Source: Halieaceae bacterium
Lineage (GTDB): Bacteria; Pseudomonadota; Gammaproteobacteria; Pseudomonadales; Halieaceae
Length of the DNA: 43,856 bases
Assembly (NCBI GenBank): GCA_008081075.1
Contig: VMDB01000041.1
Location: 1-43,856, forward strand
Direction: 5' to 3'
A program made the translations under genes and the position numbers. Below the pieces are notes generated by a model. The model made no database searches. It worked only from the letters and a program-made list of their open reading frames with translations, and was not told the origin of the DNA. Positions 1 through 10,468 of this stretch are shown here, piece by piece. Positions within the stretch are counted from its first letter, which is position 1, and each line of letters opens with the position of its first letter.

Positions 1-569
1 CGAATTACCGTCACGTCAAAGGGGTCGGCAACGCCTCGCCGGCCGATAGTCAGTAACACTTCAGAGCCTGTCGGACCGCGCATCAGATCAATGGACCGAT
101 CCACCGGGAGGTCACGGATCGACTCGCCATCGATTTTGAGAATGACATCGCCGGCTCTAAGACCGGCGCCCTCTGCGGGAGAGCCATCGATGGGGGCGAT
201 GATGGTTATGTAGCCGCCGTCCTGTCCGATCTCTATGCCGAGGCCGCTGAACTCTCCTTGCGTGGTTTCTTGCAACGAGTCATAGGCCTTTTCTTTTAGG
301 AAAACCGAATGGGGGTCGAGCCCAGAGAGCATCCCTTGAACGGCGAGCTCAAACAGTTCGCTGTCCGGCACTGACTCAACGTAGCCCTGGCGGATTTGGT
401 TAAAGACGTCTGCAAACATTTGCAGCTCTTCAAGCGGCAGGGCCTGTTGTGCGTCGCCGTCGCTATGGTGCGGGTCGTCTGCTGTAGCAGTGGCGTCCTC
501 GGCTTTGGCGGGCGGCGCTATCAGGGCGAGGCAGAGCCACACAGCGAATAATCGGGAAAACGCGGTCAT
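1..569 (-). CDS. S41 family carboxy-terminal processing protease with PDZ domain (partial, continues beyond left edge)
   Basis: Reverse strand reads MTAFSRLFAVWLCLALIAPPAKAEDA... (signal peptide), then QMFADVFNQIRQGYVESVPDSELFELAVQGMLSGLDPHSVFL and a PDZ-like stretch EFSGLGIEIGQDGGYITIIAPIDGSPAEGAGLRAGDVILKIDG. No stop in window, so it is absent from the ORF track. Confidence 0.9.
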   Translation of the reverse strand, partial: MTAFSRLFAVWLCLALIAPPAKAEDATATADDPHHSDGDAQQALPLEELQMFADVFNQIRQGYVESVPDSELFELAVQGMLSGLDPHSVFLKEKAYDSLQETTQGEFSGLGIEIGQDGGYITIIAPIDGSPAEGAGLRAGDVILKIDGESIRDLPVDRSIDLMRGPTGSEVLLTIGRRGVADPFDVTVI

Positions 570-623
570 AGGTAACACCTGGGCAACGAGAGGCGATATG
601 TTAACTGATTCCGTTGGCAAGGC

Positions 624-1811
624 TCAGCGTCGAAACCAGCCGGCGGGGTCCACAGGCTCTCCCTGATGGCGGATTTCAAAATAGAGGCCGCTGACCTCGC
701 TGCCACCACTGGACCCTGCGCGGCTCAGCACCTCGCCCGCACCGACCCAGTCGCCTACGGCACGCAGCAAGCTGTGATTTTGCGCGTAAAGGGACAGCCA
801 ACCGTCGCCATGATCTAACACCACCAGCAAACCCTGACCTCTTAGCCAATCGGCGAAGATGACTCGGCCGCTGTGTACCGCCCTCACTGGATCACCCTGG
901 TCGGCGGGAATCAGCCAGCCGCGCCAACGGAGGTCGGCATTACGAACGGCGCCGAACCGGTTGATGGGTTTGCCCTCAACGGGCATCTCCAGCTGGCCTT
1001 TCAATGTAGCCAAAGGCACCGAAACAGGTGCCTCCGGGAGCACAAGAGCCTGTAAATTTTCCAGCAGGGTGTTGAGCCGCTCGCGATCCCGAATGAGCGC
1101 ATCGAGTTGTTGCTGGTCCGCTTCTAACTGGGCATTTATGCGAGCGATGGTCTGCTGGCGTGTGTTCTGCTGTGCGGCCAGTTGCTCCCGGGTTGCCGCG
1201 ATGGCTGCGACGCGCTGGGCGAGATCCGACTCTTTGCGTTCTATGGCGCTGGCTTGGGTGGCAAGTTCCGCCAGCCCTTCCTGATAGCGCACAATACTTT
1301 TCTGTTGAGCTTCCAGAATTAATCGATAGTAGGCCAGATGCCGCGCAGTCTGCTGTGGGTCCTGGTCGCCAAGCCAGACTCTTAATCCACCGCCCTGCTG
1401 CAGCAACCAGAGTTGTCGGATACCACCTTCGATATCGGTTTCGAGACGCGTCTGGTTATCTTGCAGCGATCGGTTTTTGCTATTGAGTGAGGCTAGGTCT
1501 ACCTGCAATGCCTGCTGTTCGTCTACCAAGCCAGTCAACTGGCGATCAAGATCGCCAATCAATTGCTCGGTTTCACGCAATGTATCCTGCAGATCGTCTC
1601 GCGCTTCTTCCTGAGCCTCAAGTTGTGCTCTGACAGTAGCAATGCTGGCTTTTAAGGCGGTCAGCTGTGATTCGGTCTCACGGGAATCTGGCGACGTTTG
1701 CGTTGCGCCATATCCGCTGAAGAGCAGTAGCGCGAAAGCCGAGACGGTAGCGGTGGCAGTGGCGACGCGACGCATGTGCTGTGTCCGGTCCCCCTGAACA
1801 AAGTGATTCAA
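624..1811 (-). CDS. envC: Murein hydrolase activator EnvC-like (coiled coil plus LytM/M23 domain)
   Basis: N-terminal coiled coil, C-terminal LytM-like domain (VHSGRVIFADWLRGQGLLVVLDHGDGWLSLYAQN...); gpmI-envC-ctp gene order. Confidence 0.88.
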   Translation of the reverse strand: MNHFVQGDRTQHMRRVATATATVSAFALLLFSGYGATQTSPDSRETESQLTALKASIATVRAQLEAQEEARDDLQDTLRETEQLIGDLDRQLTGLVDEQQALQVDLASLNSKNRSLQDNQTRLETDIEGGIRQLWLLQQGGGLRVWLGDQDPQQTARHLAYYRLILEAQQKSIVRYQEGLAELATQASAIERKESDLAQRVAAIAATREQLAAQQNTRQQTIARINAQLEADQQQLDALIRDRERLNTLLENLQALVLPEAPVSVPLATLKGQLEMPVEGKPINRFGAVRNADLRWRGWLIPADQGDPVRAVHSGRVIFADWLRGQGLLVVLDHGDGWLSLYAQNHSLLRAVGDWVGAGEVLSRAGSSGGSEVSGLYFEIRHQGEPVDPAGWFRR

Positions 1812-3340
1812 GGAAGCAGCAGACTGCGCCCAGACATGGCTTTTGGAATTGCGATGCCCATCATGTCTAAGAGGGTGGGCGCGATGTCGGCGAGAATCCC
1901 GCCGTCCAGGCTCAACTGGCGATCACGATTTCCCAGATAGACCAGCGGCACCCGCTCAGTCGTATGTTGGGTGTGGGGCTGTTGGTTTTCGTAGTCACGC
2001 ATTTGCTCGCAGTTACCATGATCGGCGGTCAGCAAACCTTCGCCACCATAGACTGCCAGTGCGCTCATAATACGACCGAGACACTCATCCAATGTTTCGA
2101 CCGCACTCACGGCCGCGGCAAAATTTCCGGTATGACCTACCATGTCGCCGTTTGCGAAATTAACGACGATAAAATCGTACTGCTGTGAGGCAATTGCCTC
2201 TACCAGCGTGTCAGTGACCTCATGCGCGCTCATTTCCGGCTTGAGATCATAGGTCTTCACCTCAGGTGAGGGGATGAGAATCCGTGTTTCGCCGGGGAAA
2301 GTTTCTTCCCGCCCACCGCTAAAGAAGAAGGTAACGTGGGCATATTTTTCTGTTTCCGCAAGACGGAGTTGGGTCAGGCCTTGTTCCGACAGGACTTCTC
2401 CCAAGCTGGCCGCCAGGCTATCGGGGGGGAAGGCAACCGGACAGTTGAGTGAGCTTGCATATTCTGTGGTCGCAACGAAGTGCAGCTGCGCCAACTCGCC
2501 GCGTGTAAATGCGTTGAACGTCGGGTCAATCAGCGCCTGCGATATTTGTCTTGCCCTGTCCGCTCTAAAATTCATGAACAGCACCGTGTCACCGTCTTTG
2601 AGTGCCACGGGTTCACCGATACAGGTGGGCGGGACGAATTCGTCGTCCTCTCCTCTAGCATAAGCACTTTCAAGCGCTTCAAGCGCGGATGCGGCGTGAG
2701 CTGACGCCTCTCCCTCGGCGATCAGTTGGTAACTGGGTTGAATGCGATCCCAGCGATTGTCTCGATCCATCGCCCAGTAGCGCCCGTGCACCGAGGCAAT
2801 GCGACCAACGCCCATTTCAGTGAGAGCAGCCTCCGTGCGCGCGAGAGAAGCGGTAGCGCTGCGCGGTGGCGTGTCGCGACCATCTAAAAACACGTGAAGG
2901 TAGAGCTGTCGGGCCCCCCGTTCTGCTGCCAGTCGTAAGGCAGCAAAAATGTGCGACTCATGGCTGTGGACGCCTCCGGGCGATAGCAGTCCCATGATAT
3001 GGACCGCGTTGTCGGTGCTGACGGCTTGATCAATGGCCTCAAGGTAGGCGTCATTTTTAAAAAAGTCGCCCGAGGCGATTGCCTGGTCGATTCGGGTGAT
3101 CGACTGATAAACGATGCGGCCCGCACCCAGGCTCATGTGCCCTACCTCGGAGTTGCCCATTTGTCCCTCCGGCAGTCCAACATCGAGACCTGACCCTGAA
3201 ATCAGTGTATGGGCTGAGTCAGCCATTAAGGCATCGAGATGAGGGGTGGCCGCGGCAAGGATCGCATTATCAGCAGTCGCCTCGCGATGGCCAAAACCAT
3301 CCAGGATGACGAGCAGTGTTGTGTGGCGTGATGAGGACAA
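1808..3340 (-). CDS. gpmI: 2,3-bisphosphoglycerate-independent phosphoglycerate mutase
   Basis: Full-length 510 aa with characteristic motifs (LVILDGFGHRE, GNSEVGHMSLGAGRIVYQ, HTGNF, LTADHGNCEQM). Confidence 0.97.
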   Translation of the reverse strand: MSSSRHTTLLVILDGFGHREATADNAILAAATPHLDALMADSAHTLISGSGLDVGLPEGQMGNSEVGHMSLGAGRIVYQSITRIDQAIASGDFFKNDAYLEAIDQAVSTDNAVHIMGLLSPGGVHSHESHIFAALRLAAERGARQLYLHVFLDGRDTPPRSATASLARTEAALTEMGVGRIASVHGRYWAMDRDNRWDRIQPSYQLIAEGEASAHAASALEALESAYARGEDDEFVPPTCIGEPVALKDGDTVLFMNFRADRARQISQALIDPTFNAFTRGELAQLHFVATTEYASSLNCPVAFPPDSLAASLGEVLSEQGLTQLRLAETEKYAHVTFFFSGGREETFPGETRILIPSPEVKTYDLKPEMSAHEVTDTLVEAIASQQYDFIVVNFANGDMVGHTGNFAAAVSAVETLDECLGRIMSALAVYGGEGLLTADHGNCEQMRDYENQQPHTQHTTERVPLVYLGNRDRQLSLDGGILADIAPTLLDMMGIAIPKAMSGRSLLLP

Positions 3341-3522
3341 GGAGCGCAGGATTCGGCTTTGGACAGGTCATAGTTTAACGTGCTGCGGGCCTGCTGGCAT
3401 CTGCCATATCGATTCATCCCCCTGTGGCATGTCTGTCCCCTTTATGGGGTGAATGATATGGTGTGATTTTTCGCGCAAAAGTTGCCTTGCCCCGAGGCGG
3501 TCTCCGGAGGTCCTCTCGTCAC

Positions 3523-4476
3523 ATGGATGCGTCGCCCGCGATCACCGTAAGTACTGAGGAGAGTGCAAGGCTGCTGCGCTTGGCAACGCATCTGTCTGTC
3601 TCGGTCGCGCTGGTGCTGATTATTGCCAAGGGGTACGCCTGGTGGGCGACTGATTCGGTGGCAATTTTGGCGTCACTCGTCGATTCGTTGATGGACGCGG
3701 GGGCGTCTTTGTTAAATCTGTTCGCCGTGCGCTACGCGTTGGCGCCCGCTGACGCCAGTCACCGCTGGGGTCATGGCAAGGCCGAGGCTATCGCTGGACT
3801 CGGGCAAGGGGTTTTTATTGTTGGCTCGGGCTTGTTTTTGGTTAGTGAGGCCGTTGGTCGCCTGCTCTATCCCGCGCCCGTGGCCGCTTTTTCCGTTGGC
3901 ATCGGCGTCATGGTACTGACCATTGCCCTCACCGCGGCTCTGGTGGCGGTGCAGAGTTACGTTATTCGCCGCACGCGTTCCGCGGCGATTCGCGCTGATT
4001 CATTGCATTATCGGGCCGATTTGCTCACCAACGCCGCTGTTTTGGCGGCGTTGGCGCTCGCACACTTTGGTTGGCCCGGCGTAGACCCGCTATTTGCGCT
4101 GGCAGTGGCGGGTTACACACTGAAGGCTGCCTGGGACATTATCCGAGACGCGGTCAGTGAGCTGCTGGATCAGGAGTTGCCAGAGACCCGACGACAGGAA
4201 ATTATCCAGATTGCCAGCGCGCACCCTCGTGTGCGGGGCGTCCATGACTTGCGCACACGGAGTGCCGGGCGTGTGGATTTCATCGAACTGCACCTTGAAC
4301 TGGATGATCATATGCCACTGATGGTGGCCCACGAGGTCAGTGATGCGGTGGAGGAAGCCATCATCGAGGTTATTCCCCAGGCAGATGTGATGATCCATCT
4401 CGATCCAGTCAGCCTCTCCGAGGACCTGCTCGATGACAAAATTGAAGCGGCGGAAAATGGCGGTCTGGGAACCTGA
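3523..4476 (+). CDS. fieF: Cation diffusion facilitator family metal efflux transporter (FieF-like)
   Basis: CDF topology and motifs (SLVDSLMDAGASLLNLFAVRYA, HRWGHGKAEAIAGLGQ, HYRADLLTNAAVL). ORF opens at 3463, but the ATG at 3523 follows a GGAGGT Shine-Dalgarno. Confidence 0.9.
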   Translation: MDASPAITVSTEESARLLRLATHLSVSVALVLIIAKGYAWWATDSVAILASLVDSLMDAGASLLNLFAVRYALAPADASHRWGHGKAEAIAGLGQGVFIVGSGLFLVSEAVGRLLYPAPVAAFSVGIGVMVLTIALTAALVAVQSYVIRRTRSAAIRADSLHYRADLLTNAAVLAALALAHFGWPGVDPLFALAVAGYTLKAAWDIIRDAVSELLDQELPETRRQEIIQIASAHPRVRGVHDLRTRSAGRVDFIELHLELDDHMPLMVAHEVSDAVEEAIIEVIPQADVMIHLDPVSLSEDLLDDKIEAAENGGLGT

Positions 4477-4614
4477 CTGGAGGCGGCTTCACTGAACCGA
4501 TATACTCGCGCACCGCTCGGGGGCAGTGGCTTGTTATCTGGTAGACGCAAAACAGGCTAGGTGTTTCAACCATCCCGGCGAACCGATTTGGATAAATAGA
4601 GTGTGTCGAGTGCG

Positions 4615-5025
4615 ATGATATTTCAGTTCATGGCAGAGCAATGGGTGCTGATTGCCGCTCTGGCGACGACATTGACGATGCTGGCGCTCCACGAAAGTCG
4701 AAAGGCGGGGCCGGCGTTGTCGATCAATGAAGCCGTGCAGTTGGTCAACAGTGAAGGCGGTGTGTTCCTTGATATCCGAGAGGTGCAAGACTTTACTCGA
4801 GGACACATTACCGCTGCCCTCAATATTCCCGCGGGATCATTGCCCAATAGAATCGGTGAGCTGGAAAAATTCAGAGAAAAACCGATCGTCGTGGTGTGTA
4901 AAATGGGTCAGTCTGCGGGATCTGCCACTAAAACCCTGAGACAGCAGGGGTATTCTCGCGCCCAAAAATTGGCGGGTGGGATGATGGAATGGGACGCCCA
5001 AAAGCTCCCCGTAATCACGCAGTGA
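4615..5025 (+). CDS. Rhodanese-like domain protein (membrane-anchored)
   Basis: N-terminal TM segment, rhodanese active-site loop VVVCKMGQSAGSA. ORF track start is 4603; ATG at 4615 is an alternative start. Confidence 0.85.
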   Translation: MIFQFMAEQWVLIAALATTLTMLALHESRKAGPALSINEAVQLVNSEGGVFLDIREVQDFTRGHITAALNIPAGSLPNRIGELEKFREKPIVVVCKMGQSAGSATKTLRQQGYSRAQKLAGGMMEWDAQKLPVITQ

Positions 5026-5276
5026 TCGATGTTGTGATCTTCACGACCCGATGGTGTCCCTTTTGTATTCGAGCGAAATCATTGCTCGACCAAAAGGGGA
5101 TTAGCTATCAGGAGGTTGCGGTCGACGGCGATGCCCCGGCGCGGCAAGAAATGGCCGAGGCAGCGGGGAGCGCTTCGGTGCCACAAATTTGGATCGGTGG
5201 CCAGCATATCGGTGGCTGTGACGAACTGTATGGTCTGGAACGCTCGGGCGCCCTGGACCCAATGCTCGCCAGTTAG
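5022..5276 (+). CDS. grxC: Glutaredoxin 3
   Basis: VVIFTTRWCPFCIRAKSLLDQKGISYQEV...SVPQIWIGGQHIGGCDEL. A GTG at 5022 overlaps the upstream TGA stop (GTGA); ORF track opens at 4989. Confidence 0.92.
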   Translation: MIDVVIFTTRWCPFCIRAKSLLDQKGISYQEVAVDGDAPARQEMAEAAGSASVPQIWIGGQHIGGCDELYGLERSGALDPMLAS

Positions 5277-5316
5277 GCGGGTGTAACAAAGACTTTGAAT
5301 AGGAAGGAGAGCCATC

Positions 5317-5814
5317 ATGGCTGAAGAACAGGCGGCTGCGCAGGGAGAGGCAGCACAACAGCAATTCGTGACGCAGCGAATCTATACCAAGGACATCTCC
5401 TTCGAATCACCGATGGCGCCAGAGGTGTTTCGCCGAGAATGGAAACCGGCGGTCAACGTAGACCTGAACACCAAGAGCAGTCGTTTCGACGAGGAAGGCA
5501 ATCATGAGGTGGTGTTGACCCTCACGATCACAGCCAAGCTCGAAGACCAGACAGCGTTTTTGGTGGAAGTGCAACAGGCGGGTATTTTTTTCGTGGCCGG
5601 TATCGAAGGTGACGCATTGCGGCAGTTGCTGGCCACCGTTGCGCCGACAATTTTATTTCCGTATGCCCGAGAAGCCATCGACAATCTGGTCGTTAAGGGA
5701 GGCTTTCCTCCCCTAATGATTGCGCCGGTTAACTTTGACGCGTTGTTTAGGCAGGCTGTGGCGCAGCAGGCCGCCGAGGCTCCGGCAGAAGGTGCGGGTG
5801 CGGCGACGCACTAG
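5317..5814 (+). CDS. secB: Protein-export chaperone SecB
   Basis: 165 aa, [19 protein letters not shown]...[38 protein letters not shown] ribosome-binding site. Confidence 0.97.
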   Translation: MAEEQAAAQGEAAQQQFVTQRIYTKDISFESPMAPEVFRREWKPAVNVDLNTKSSRFDEEGNHEVVLTLTITAKLEDQTAFLVEVQQAGIFFVAGIEGDALRQLLATVAPTILFPYAREAIDNLVVKGGFPPLMIAPVNFDALFRQAVAQQAAEAPAEGAGAATH

Positions 5815-5828
5815 GCCGTGCCTTGGGC

Positions 5829-7241
5829 TTAGAGCGCAGGGGATTCCAAATCCTTTATTTTCCGGGTGAGGGTGTTCCGGCCCCACCCGAGCAACTCAGC
5901 GGCCTCGGCTTTTCGCCCGCCCGTGTGGCGGAGGGCTGCCTCGATCATGATGGATTCGAACAGAGGTAGGGCTTCTCGCAATACGTTTGATTGGCCATCG
6001 ATCAACCGCTGGTGTGCCCAGCTTGCCAACTGCTCATGCCAATCGGCAGCGCCTGGTCGATCTGATTTATCGGTGGGTTGTAGCAGTTCAGGGGGGAGGT
6101 CTGATATTAAGATTTCCCGCCCCGCTGCCATGACCGTGAGCCAGCGGCAGGTGTTTTCAAGCTGCCTGACATTGCCTGGCCAGGGTAGCCCAACAAGAAT
6201 TGCCAGCGCTTCTTTCGACAGGGTTTTCGGTTCTACGCCCAGTTCGGCACTGGCGCCCTTTAAAAAGTGTGTCAGCAGTTCCGGGATGTCCTCGCGGCGC
6301 TCGGACAGTTTGGGCACATGAATTCTGATCACATTCAGCCGGTGAAACAGATCCTCTCGAAACGCGCCGGTCTCTACCAGTGATTCCAGCTTCTGATGTG
6401 TTGCGGCGATGATTCGCACGTCCGCTTTAATGGAGTCAACGCCGCCAACCCTGAAGAACTCTCCGTCCTGAAGCACCCTGAGCAAGCGGGTCTGAGTGGC
6501 CGCTGGCATGTCGCCAATTTCGTCGAGGAACAGCGTTCCGCCACGCGCTTGTTCGAATCGGCCTTCGCGGCGATTGTTGGCCCCGGTAAAGGCACCTTTT
6601 TCGTGGCCAAATAGCTCAGACTCCATCAGTTCTTGAGGGATGGCGGCCATATTGAGCGCGACAAAAGCATTGCCCGCGCGGGGGCTGTGCCGGTGAAGCG
6701 CGCGGGCTACCAGCTCTTTTCCAGTGCCCGATTCGCCGTTGATCAACACGGTGATGTGGCTTTGCGCAAGACGACCGATAGCGCGAAAGACTTCCTGCAT
6801 AGCGGGTGCGTTGCCAATGATCTCAGCGGTTTTGCCTGCCCTGGATTGCTCTGCAGGTCCGGCCTTGGGGCTCCGCTGAGCCCTCGCTCGGGCGACTGTG
6901 GATACCATCTCGTCGATATCAAAGGGCTTGGGCAAATATTCAAACGCGCCTTCTTCATAAGAACTCACCGCGCTGTCGAGGTCCGAGTGTGCGGTGGTGA
7001 TGATCACGGGTAGTTCGGGCAGTTGGCTCCGGATCTGCGAAAGCAACTGGATGCCATCCATGCCGGGCATACGAATATCGCTTACGACAACCATAGGCTC
7101 TTCTGAGGAGAGGGCCGTCAGCACCTGGTCGGCGGATTCAAACGCGCGGCAGTCCAGCCCGGCGCGGGTCAGCGCCTTCTCCATTACCCATCGGATAGAG
7201 CTGTCATCGTCCACTATCCAAACCTGTTCGTTAAAGGACAT
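5829..7241 (-). CDS. ntrC: Nitrogen regulation response regulator NtrC (sigma-54 activator)
   Basis: Receiver domain, AAA+ domain with GESGTGKE and GAFTGA motifs, C-terminal Fis-type HTH ([23 protein letters not shown]). Confidence 0.97.
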   Translation of the reverse strand: MSFNEQVWIVDDDSSIRWVMEKALTRAGLDCRAFESADQVLTALSSEEPMVVVSDIRMPGMDGIQLLSQIRSQLPELPVIITTAHSDLDSAVSSYEEGAFEYLPKPFDIDEMVSTVARARAQRSPKAGPAEQSRAGKTAEIIGNAPAMQEVFRAIGRLAQSHITVLINGESGTGKELVARALHRHSPRAGNAFVALNMAAIPQELMESELFGHEKGAFTGANNRREGRFEQARGGTLFLDEIGDMPAATQTRLLRVLQDGEFFRVGGVDSIKADVRIIAATHQKLESLVETGAFREDLFHRLNVIRIHVPKLSERREDIPELLTHFLKGASAELGVEPKTLSKEALAILVGLPWPGNVRQLENTCRWLTVMAAGREILISDLPPELLQPTDKSDRPGAADWHEQLASWAHQRLIDGQSNVLREALPLFESIMIEAALRHTGGRKAEAAELLGWGRNTLTRKIKDLESPAL

Positions 7242-7242
7242 A

Positions 7243-8295
7243 TCAAACCTCCATGGGCAGAAGTAAGGTGAAGCAGGTATCGCCCGGGGTGCTTTGCACC
7301 TGAATCAGTCCACCGTGTTGATTAGCAATACGCTGTGCGATGGACAAACCCAGACCAGTTCCTGTTGCATTGCCCGTTACCATGGGCAGAAACAAACGGG
7401 TGATTAGCGATTCGGGAACGCCTGGTCCGTCGTCTATTACCTGCAAAGCACAGACCAGCTTGTGACGGTTCCCGCCGACGGTAAATTGGCGCAGCACCCG
7501 TGTTCGCAGCATGATGAGCCCGCTGTCGCCACAGGCCTGCCAAGCATTGCGTACCAGATTGAGGATCGCCTGTGTCAATTGCCCCGCATCCGCATAGAAG
7601 TCTGGAAGGCTTGGGTCGTAATCCCGAGCGATGGTGAGCGCGCCCTTGGCCTCGGCCTCAATCAATTGGCGCACATGCTCGGTCACCTCATGGATATTGG
7701 TGGGCTCGGACTCCAGCCGCTCGTTCGGGCCCAGCATCCGGTCAACCAGTGTTCTCAGCCGGTCAACCTCGGAAATGATGATGTCGGTATATTCCTGTTG
7801 GGCAGGATCAGCCAGTTCTCCTGCCAGCAATTGGGCTGCCCCGCGAATACCCCCCAAAGGATTTTTCACTTCGTGCGCAACACCCTTCATGATTTCTTTT
7901 AGCGTCGCTTGTGCTTGCCACTCGTTCTCATCCCGGCTGATCGCTTGCAGGCGATCCACCATATTGAGCTCAACCAGTAAGCTCCGAGATCCCACTTTGG
8001 CTGCGATCGGACTCAGGGTAATGTCCACGGTGCGTTCCTGACCTGTTCGGGTAGTCATCGCAACCTCCCGGCGCACCATGGGGTAGTTTTCTACCAGCGC
8101 CTGCTGAAGGAGCGGATACCACTCGTTGGATTCATCGAGGAAGTCCCCTAGTTGACGGCCGATAGCGCGGCTCGCCGACACCTCGAGCAAGTTTTCTGCG
8201 GAGAGGTTTAGCGCACGAACTTGGAGGTCCGCATCCAGCAGCACTACGCCGGTGGCGAGTAGCTCAAGGTTGTAATCTGCAGTGAGATCGACCAT
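7243..8295 (-). CDS. glnL: Nitrogen regulation sensor histidine kinase NtrB
   Basis: PAS plus HisKA (GVAHEVKNPLGGIRGAAQLL) plus HATPase motifs (GTGLGLSIAQRI). Start chosen at MVDLTADYNLELL (8295), 4 bp after the DUF4124 stop; ORF track opens at 8355. Confidence 0.93.
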   Translation of the reverse strand: MVDLTADYNLELLATGVVLLDADLQVRALNLSAENLLEVSASRAIGRQLGDFLDESNEWYPLLQQALVENYPMVRREVAMTTRTGQERTVDITLSPIAAKVGSRSLLVELNMVDRLQAISRDENEWQAQATLKEIMKGVAHEVKNPLGGIRGAAQLLAGELADPAQQEYTDIIISEVDRLRTLVDRMLGPNERLESEPTNIHEVTEHVRQLIEAEAKGALTIARDYDPSLPDFYADAGQLTQAILNLVRNAWQACGDSGLIMLRTRVLRQFTVGGNRHKLVCALQVIDDGPGVPESLITRLFLPMVTGNATGTGLGLSIAQRIANQHGGLIQVQSTPGDTCFTLLLPMEV

Positions 8296-8299
8296 TGGA

Positions 8300-8863
8300 T
8301 TAATTGAGCACGCTGGGTCGCAGTACATAAACGGTGCTGATATTGGAGGTATCAATGGTGTTCCCCGACTCGTTGAGCCGCATGACCTGCAGCTCGTGGG
8401 CGCCGCGAGCGATATTGTTCAGTTGCCATTGAGGGCTTGATTGCGGAATCCCAAACGGTGTGCCATCCACCGTCAATTGAAGCCGCTCGGCGACGCCAAG
8501 TGCAGGAGAGGCCTGCGCCTCGACAGTAAAATCGCCCGGGCCCATTGGGACCGTGGTGCCGTCGGCGGGTAGGGAAATCAGGGTGAGGTAGTCGGTAGCC
8601 GTGTTCTCCGCGGGAGGCGTCCCGCCAATGGGGGCCGCTGCGGGTGCGACAGGCTTTGCCGTATTCGGGTCGGCAACTGAGATCTCTTCAACGATGCTGC
8701 CTTCTGCTAGGGGGGCTGCATCGGTGTAGGTGATCTGGCCGTCTTTGTCCGTGACTTTGTAGATCGTTTGCGCTGCTGCGGTTGCGCTCGCAGTGCTCCC
8801 AACAACAACCATCAGCGCGATCAAGGAGCGGAGACCTGACTTCGGTGTTTTGTCAGCGATCAT
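8300..8863 (-). CDS. DUF4124 domain-containing secreted protein
   Basis: Signal peptide and DUF4124-like IYKVTDKDGQITYTDAAP; immediately upstream of ntrB. Confidence 0.85.
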   Translation of the reverse strand: MIADKTPKSGLRSLIALMVVVGSTASATAAAQTIYKVTDKDGQITYTDAAPLAEGSIVEEISVADPNTAKPVAPAAAPIGGTPPAENTATDYLTLISLPADGTTVPMGPGDFTVEAQASPALGVAERLQLTVDGTPFGIPQSSPQWQLNNIARGAHELQVMRLNESGNTIDTSNISTVYVLRPSVLN

Positions 8864-8959
8864 GGGTAGTTGCTTTCCTTGGCCAGTGCTGGTCTTGAGC
8901 GGTTGGGGCGATAACCCCAGCTCTACAAACGCAGGCTCTCATTAGCGATAGGGCTACCC

Positions 8960-8976
8960 TGCACCAAATTGGTGCA
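8960..8976. promoter_or_regulatory. Predicted NtrC-binding palindrome upstream of DUF4124-ntrB-ntrC
   Basis: TGCACC-AAATT-GGTGCA, perfect dyad matching the NtrC consensus TGCACY-N5-RGTGCA. Confidence 0.8.
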
Positions 8977-9001
8977 GGATGCCAGATGGCGGTCTAAAGT
9001 G

Positions 9002-9030
9002 ACGAAAGCCCGCAAGGAGCGGGCTTTCGT
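9002..9030 (-). terminator. Hairpin downstream of glnA, probable terminator
   Basis: ACGAAAGCCCGC-AAGGA-GCGGGCTTTCGT, perfect 12-bp stem 32 bp beyond the glnA stop; only a short interrupted T-rich tail. Confidence 0.75.
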
Positions 9031-9061
9031 AGGTTTTGCCACGATATGCAGCCCGATGGTG

Positions 9062-10468
9062 TTATACGGAGTAGTAAAGCTCGAACTCCACGGGATGAGT
9101 CGTCATATTCAGTCGCTCCACGTCCGCTCGCTTTAACTCGATGTAGGCATCGATCATGTCATCAGAGAACACGCCACCTGCCGTCAGGAACGAACGGTCA
9201 GCATCCAGCGCATCCAGCGCCATTTCAAGACTGGACGCCACGGTGGGGATGTTTGCCGCTTCTTCTGCAGGCAGATCGTAGAGATCTTTATCCGCAGAAT
9301 CACCGGGGTGAATTTTGTTCTGAATACCATCAATGCCCGCCATCAGCATGGCGGCAAACGCTAAATAGGGGTTGGCGGTGGGGTCAGGGAAACGTACTTC
9401 AATGCGCTTGCCCTTGGGCGATGGCTCGTAGGGAATACGAATCGATGCAGAGCGGTTTCGCGCTGAATAAGCCAGCATCACCGGCGCTTCGAAGCCGGGC
9501 ACCAGTCGCTTATAGCTGTTGGTGGAGGCATTGGTAAAAGCGTTGAGCGCGCGCGCGTGCTTGATGATGCCGCCGATGTAGTACAGGGCGGTATCGGACA
9601 AGCCAGCGTAGCCGTCGCCGGCAAACGTGTTGTCGCCTGATTTGGCAATCGACTGGTGAACGTGCATGCCCGATCCGTTATCGCCCACCAGCGGCTTGGG
9701 CATAAATGTGGCGGTTTTGCCGTAGGCATGGGCCACATTCAACACGCAGTATTTGAGGATCTGCACTTCGTCTGCCTTTGCCACCAGCGTATTGAACTTG
9801 ACGCCAATCTCGCACTGGCCGGCGGTGCCGACTTCATGGTGATGGACTTCAACATCGAGTCCCATTTGCTCCATGGCCGAGCACATGGCGGCGCGGATAT
9901 CGTGCAGAGAGTCGACCGGTGGCACCGGGAAGTAGCCGCCTTTTACGCCTGGCCGGTGTCCGGTGTTGCCGTCTTCAAAATCGGCATTGGAAGACCAGGC
10001 CGCTTCTTCGGCGTTAATTGCGTAGCTCGCGCCGCCCATTTCGACCTGCCATTTCACATCGTCGAAAACAAAGAACTCGGGCTCGGGTCCGAAAAACGCC
10101 GTGTCGCCCAGGCCGGTAGAGGCAAGATAGGCTTCGGCTTTTTTGGCGATGCTGCGGGGGTCGCGGTCGTACCCTTGCATGGTGGCGGGCTCAACGATGT
10201 CGCAGCGAAGGATAACCGTGGGATCGTCGGTAAACGGATCCAGGGTTGCGGTGCTGTCGTCGGGCATCAAAATCATGTCTGACTCATTAATGCCTTTCCA
10301 ACCGGCAATAGACGAACCGTCAAACATTTTGCCGCCCTCAAAAAAATCCTCATCCACCGCAGTTGCCGGGATAGAGACGTGTTGCTCTTTTCCCTTGGTG
10401 TCGGTGAATCTCAAATCCACCCAGCGGACATCGTTCTTGCTGATCAAATCGAGCGTGCGCTCTGACAT
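9062..10468 (-). CDS. glnA: Glutamine synthetase type I
   Basis: [35 protein letters not shown]...[18 protein letters not shown]...[17 protein letters not shown]. Start at 10468 with upstream GGAGGA; the ORF extension to 10522 is leader. Confidence 0.98.
   Translation of the reverse strand: MSERTLDLISKNDVRWVDLRFTDTKGKEQHVSIPATAVDEDFFEGGKMFDGSSIAGWKGINESDMILMPDDSTATLDPFTDDPTVILRCDIVEPATMQGYDRDPRSIAKKAEAYLASTGLGDTAFFGPEPEFFVFDDVKWQVEMGGASYAINAEEAAWSSNADFEDGNTGHRPGVKGGYFPVPPVDSLHDIRAAMCSAMEQMGLDVEVHHHEVGTAGQCEIGVKFNTLVAKADEVQILKYCVLNVAHAYGKTATFMPKPLVGDNGSGMHVHQSIAKSGDNTFAGDGYAGLSDTALYYIGGIIKHARALNAFTNASTNSYKRLVPGFEAPVMLAYSARNRSASIRIPYEPSPKGKRIEVRFPDPTANPYLAFAAMLMAGIDGIQNKIHPGDSADKDLYDLPAEEAANIPTVASSLEMALDALDADRSFLTAGGVFSDDMIDAYIELKRADVERLNMTTHPVEFELYYSV

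Noticed and set aside
9656-10282. 208-aa plus-strand ORF
   Set aside because: Fully antisense to glnA, no recognisable domain; a by-product of codon bias in high-GC coding DNA.
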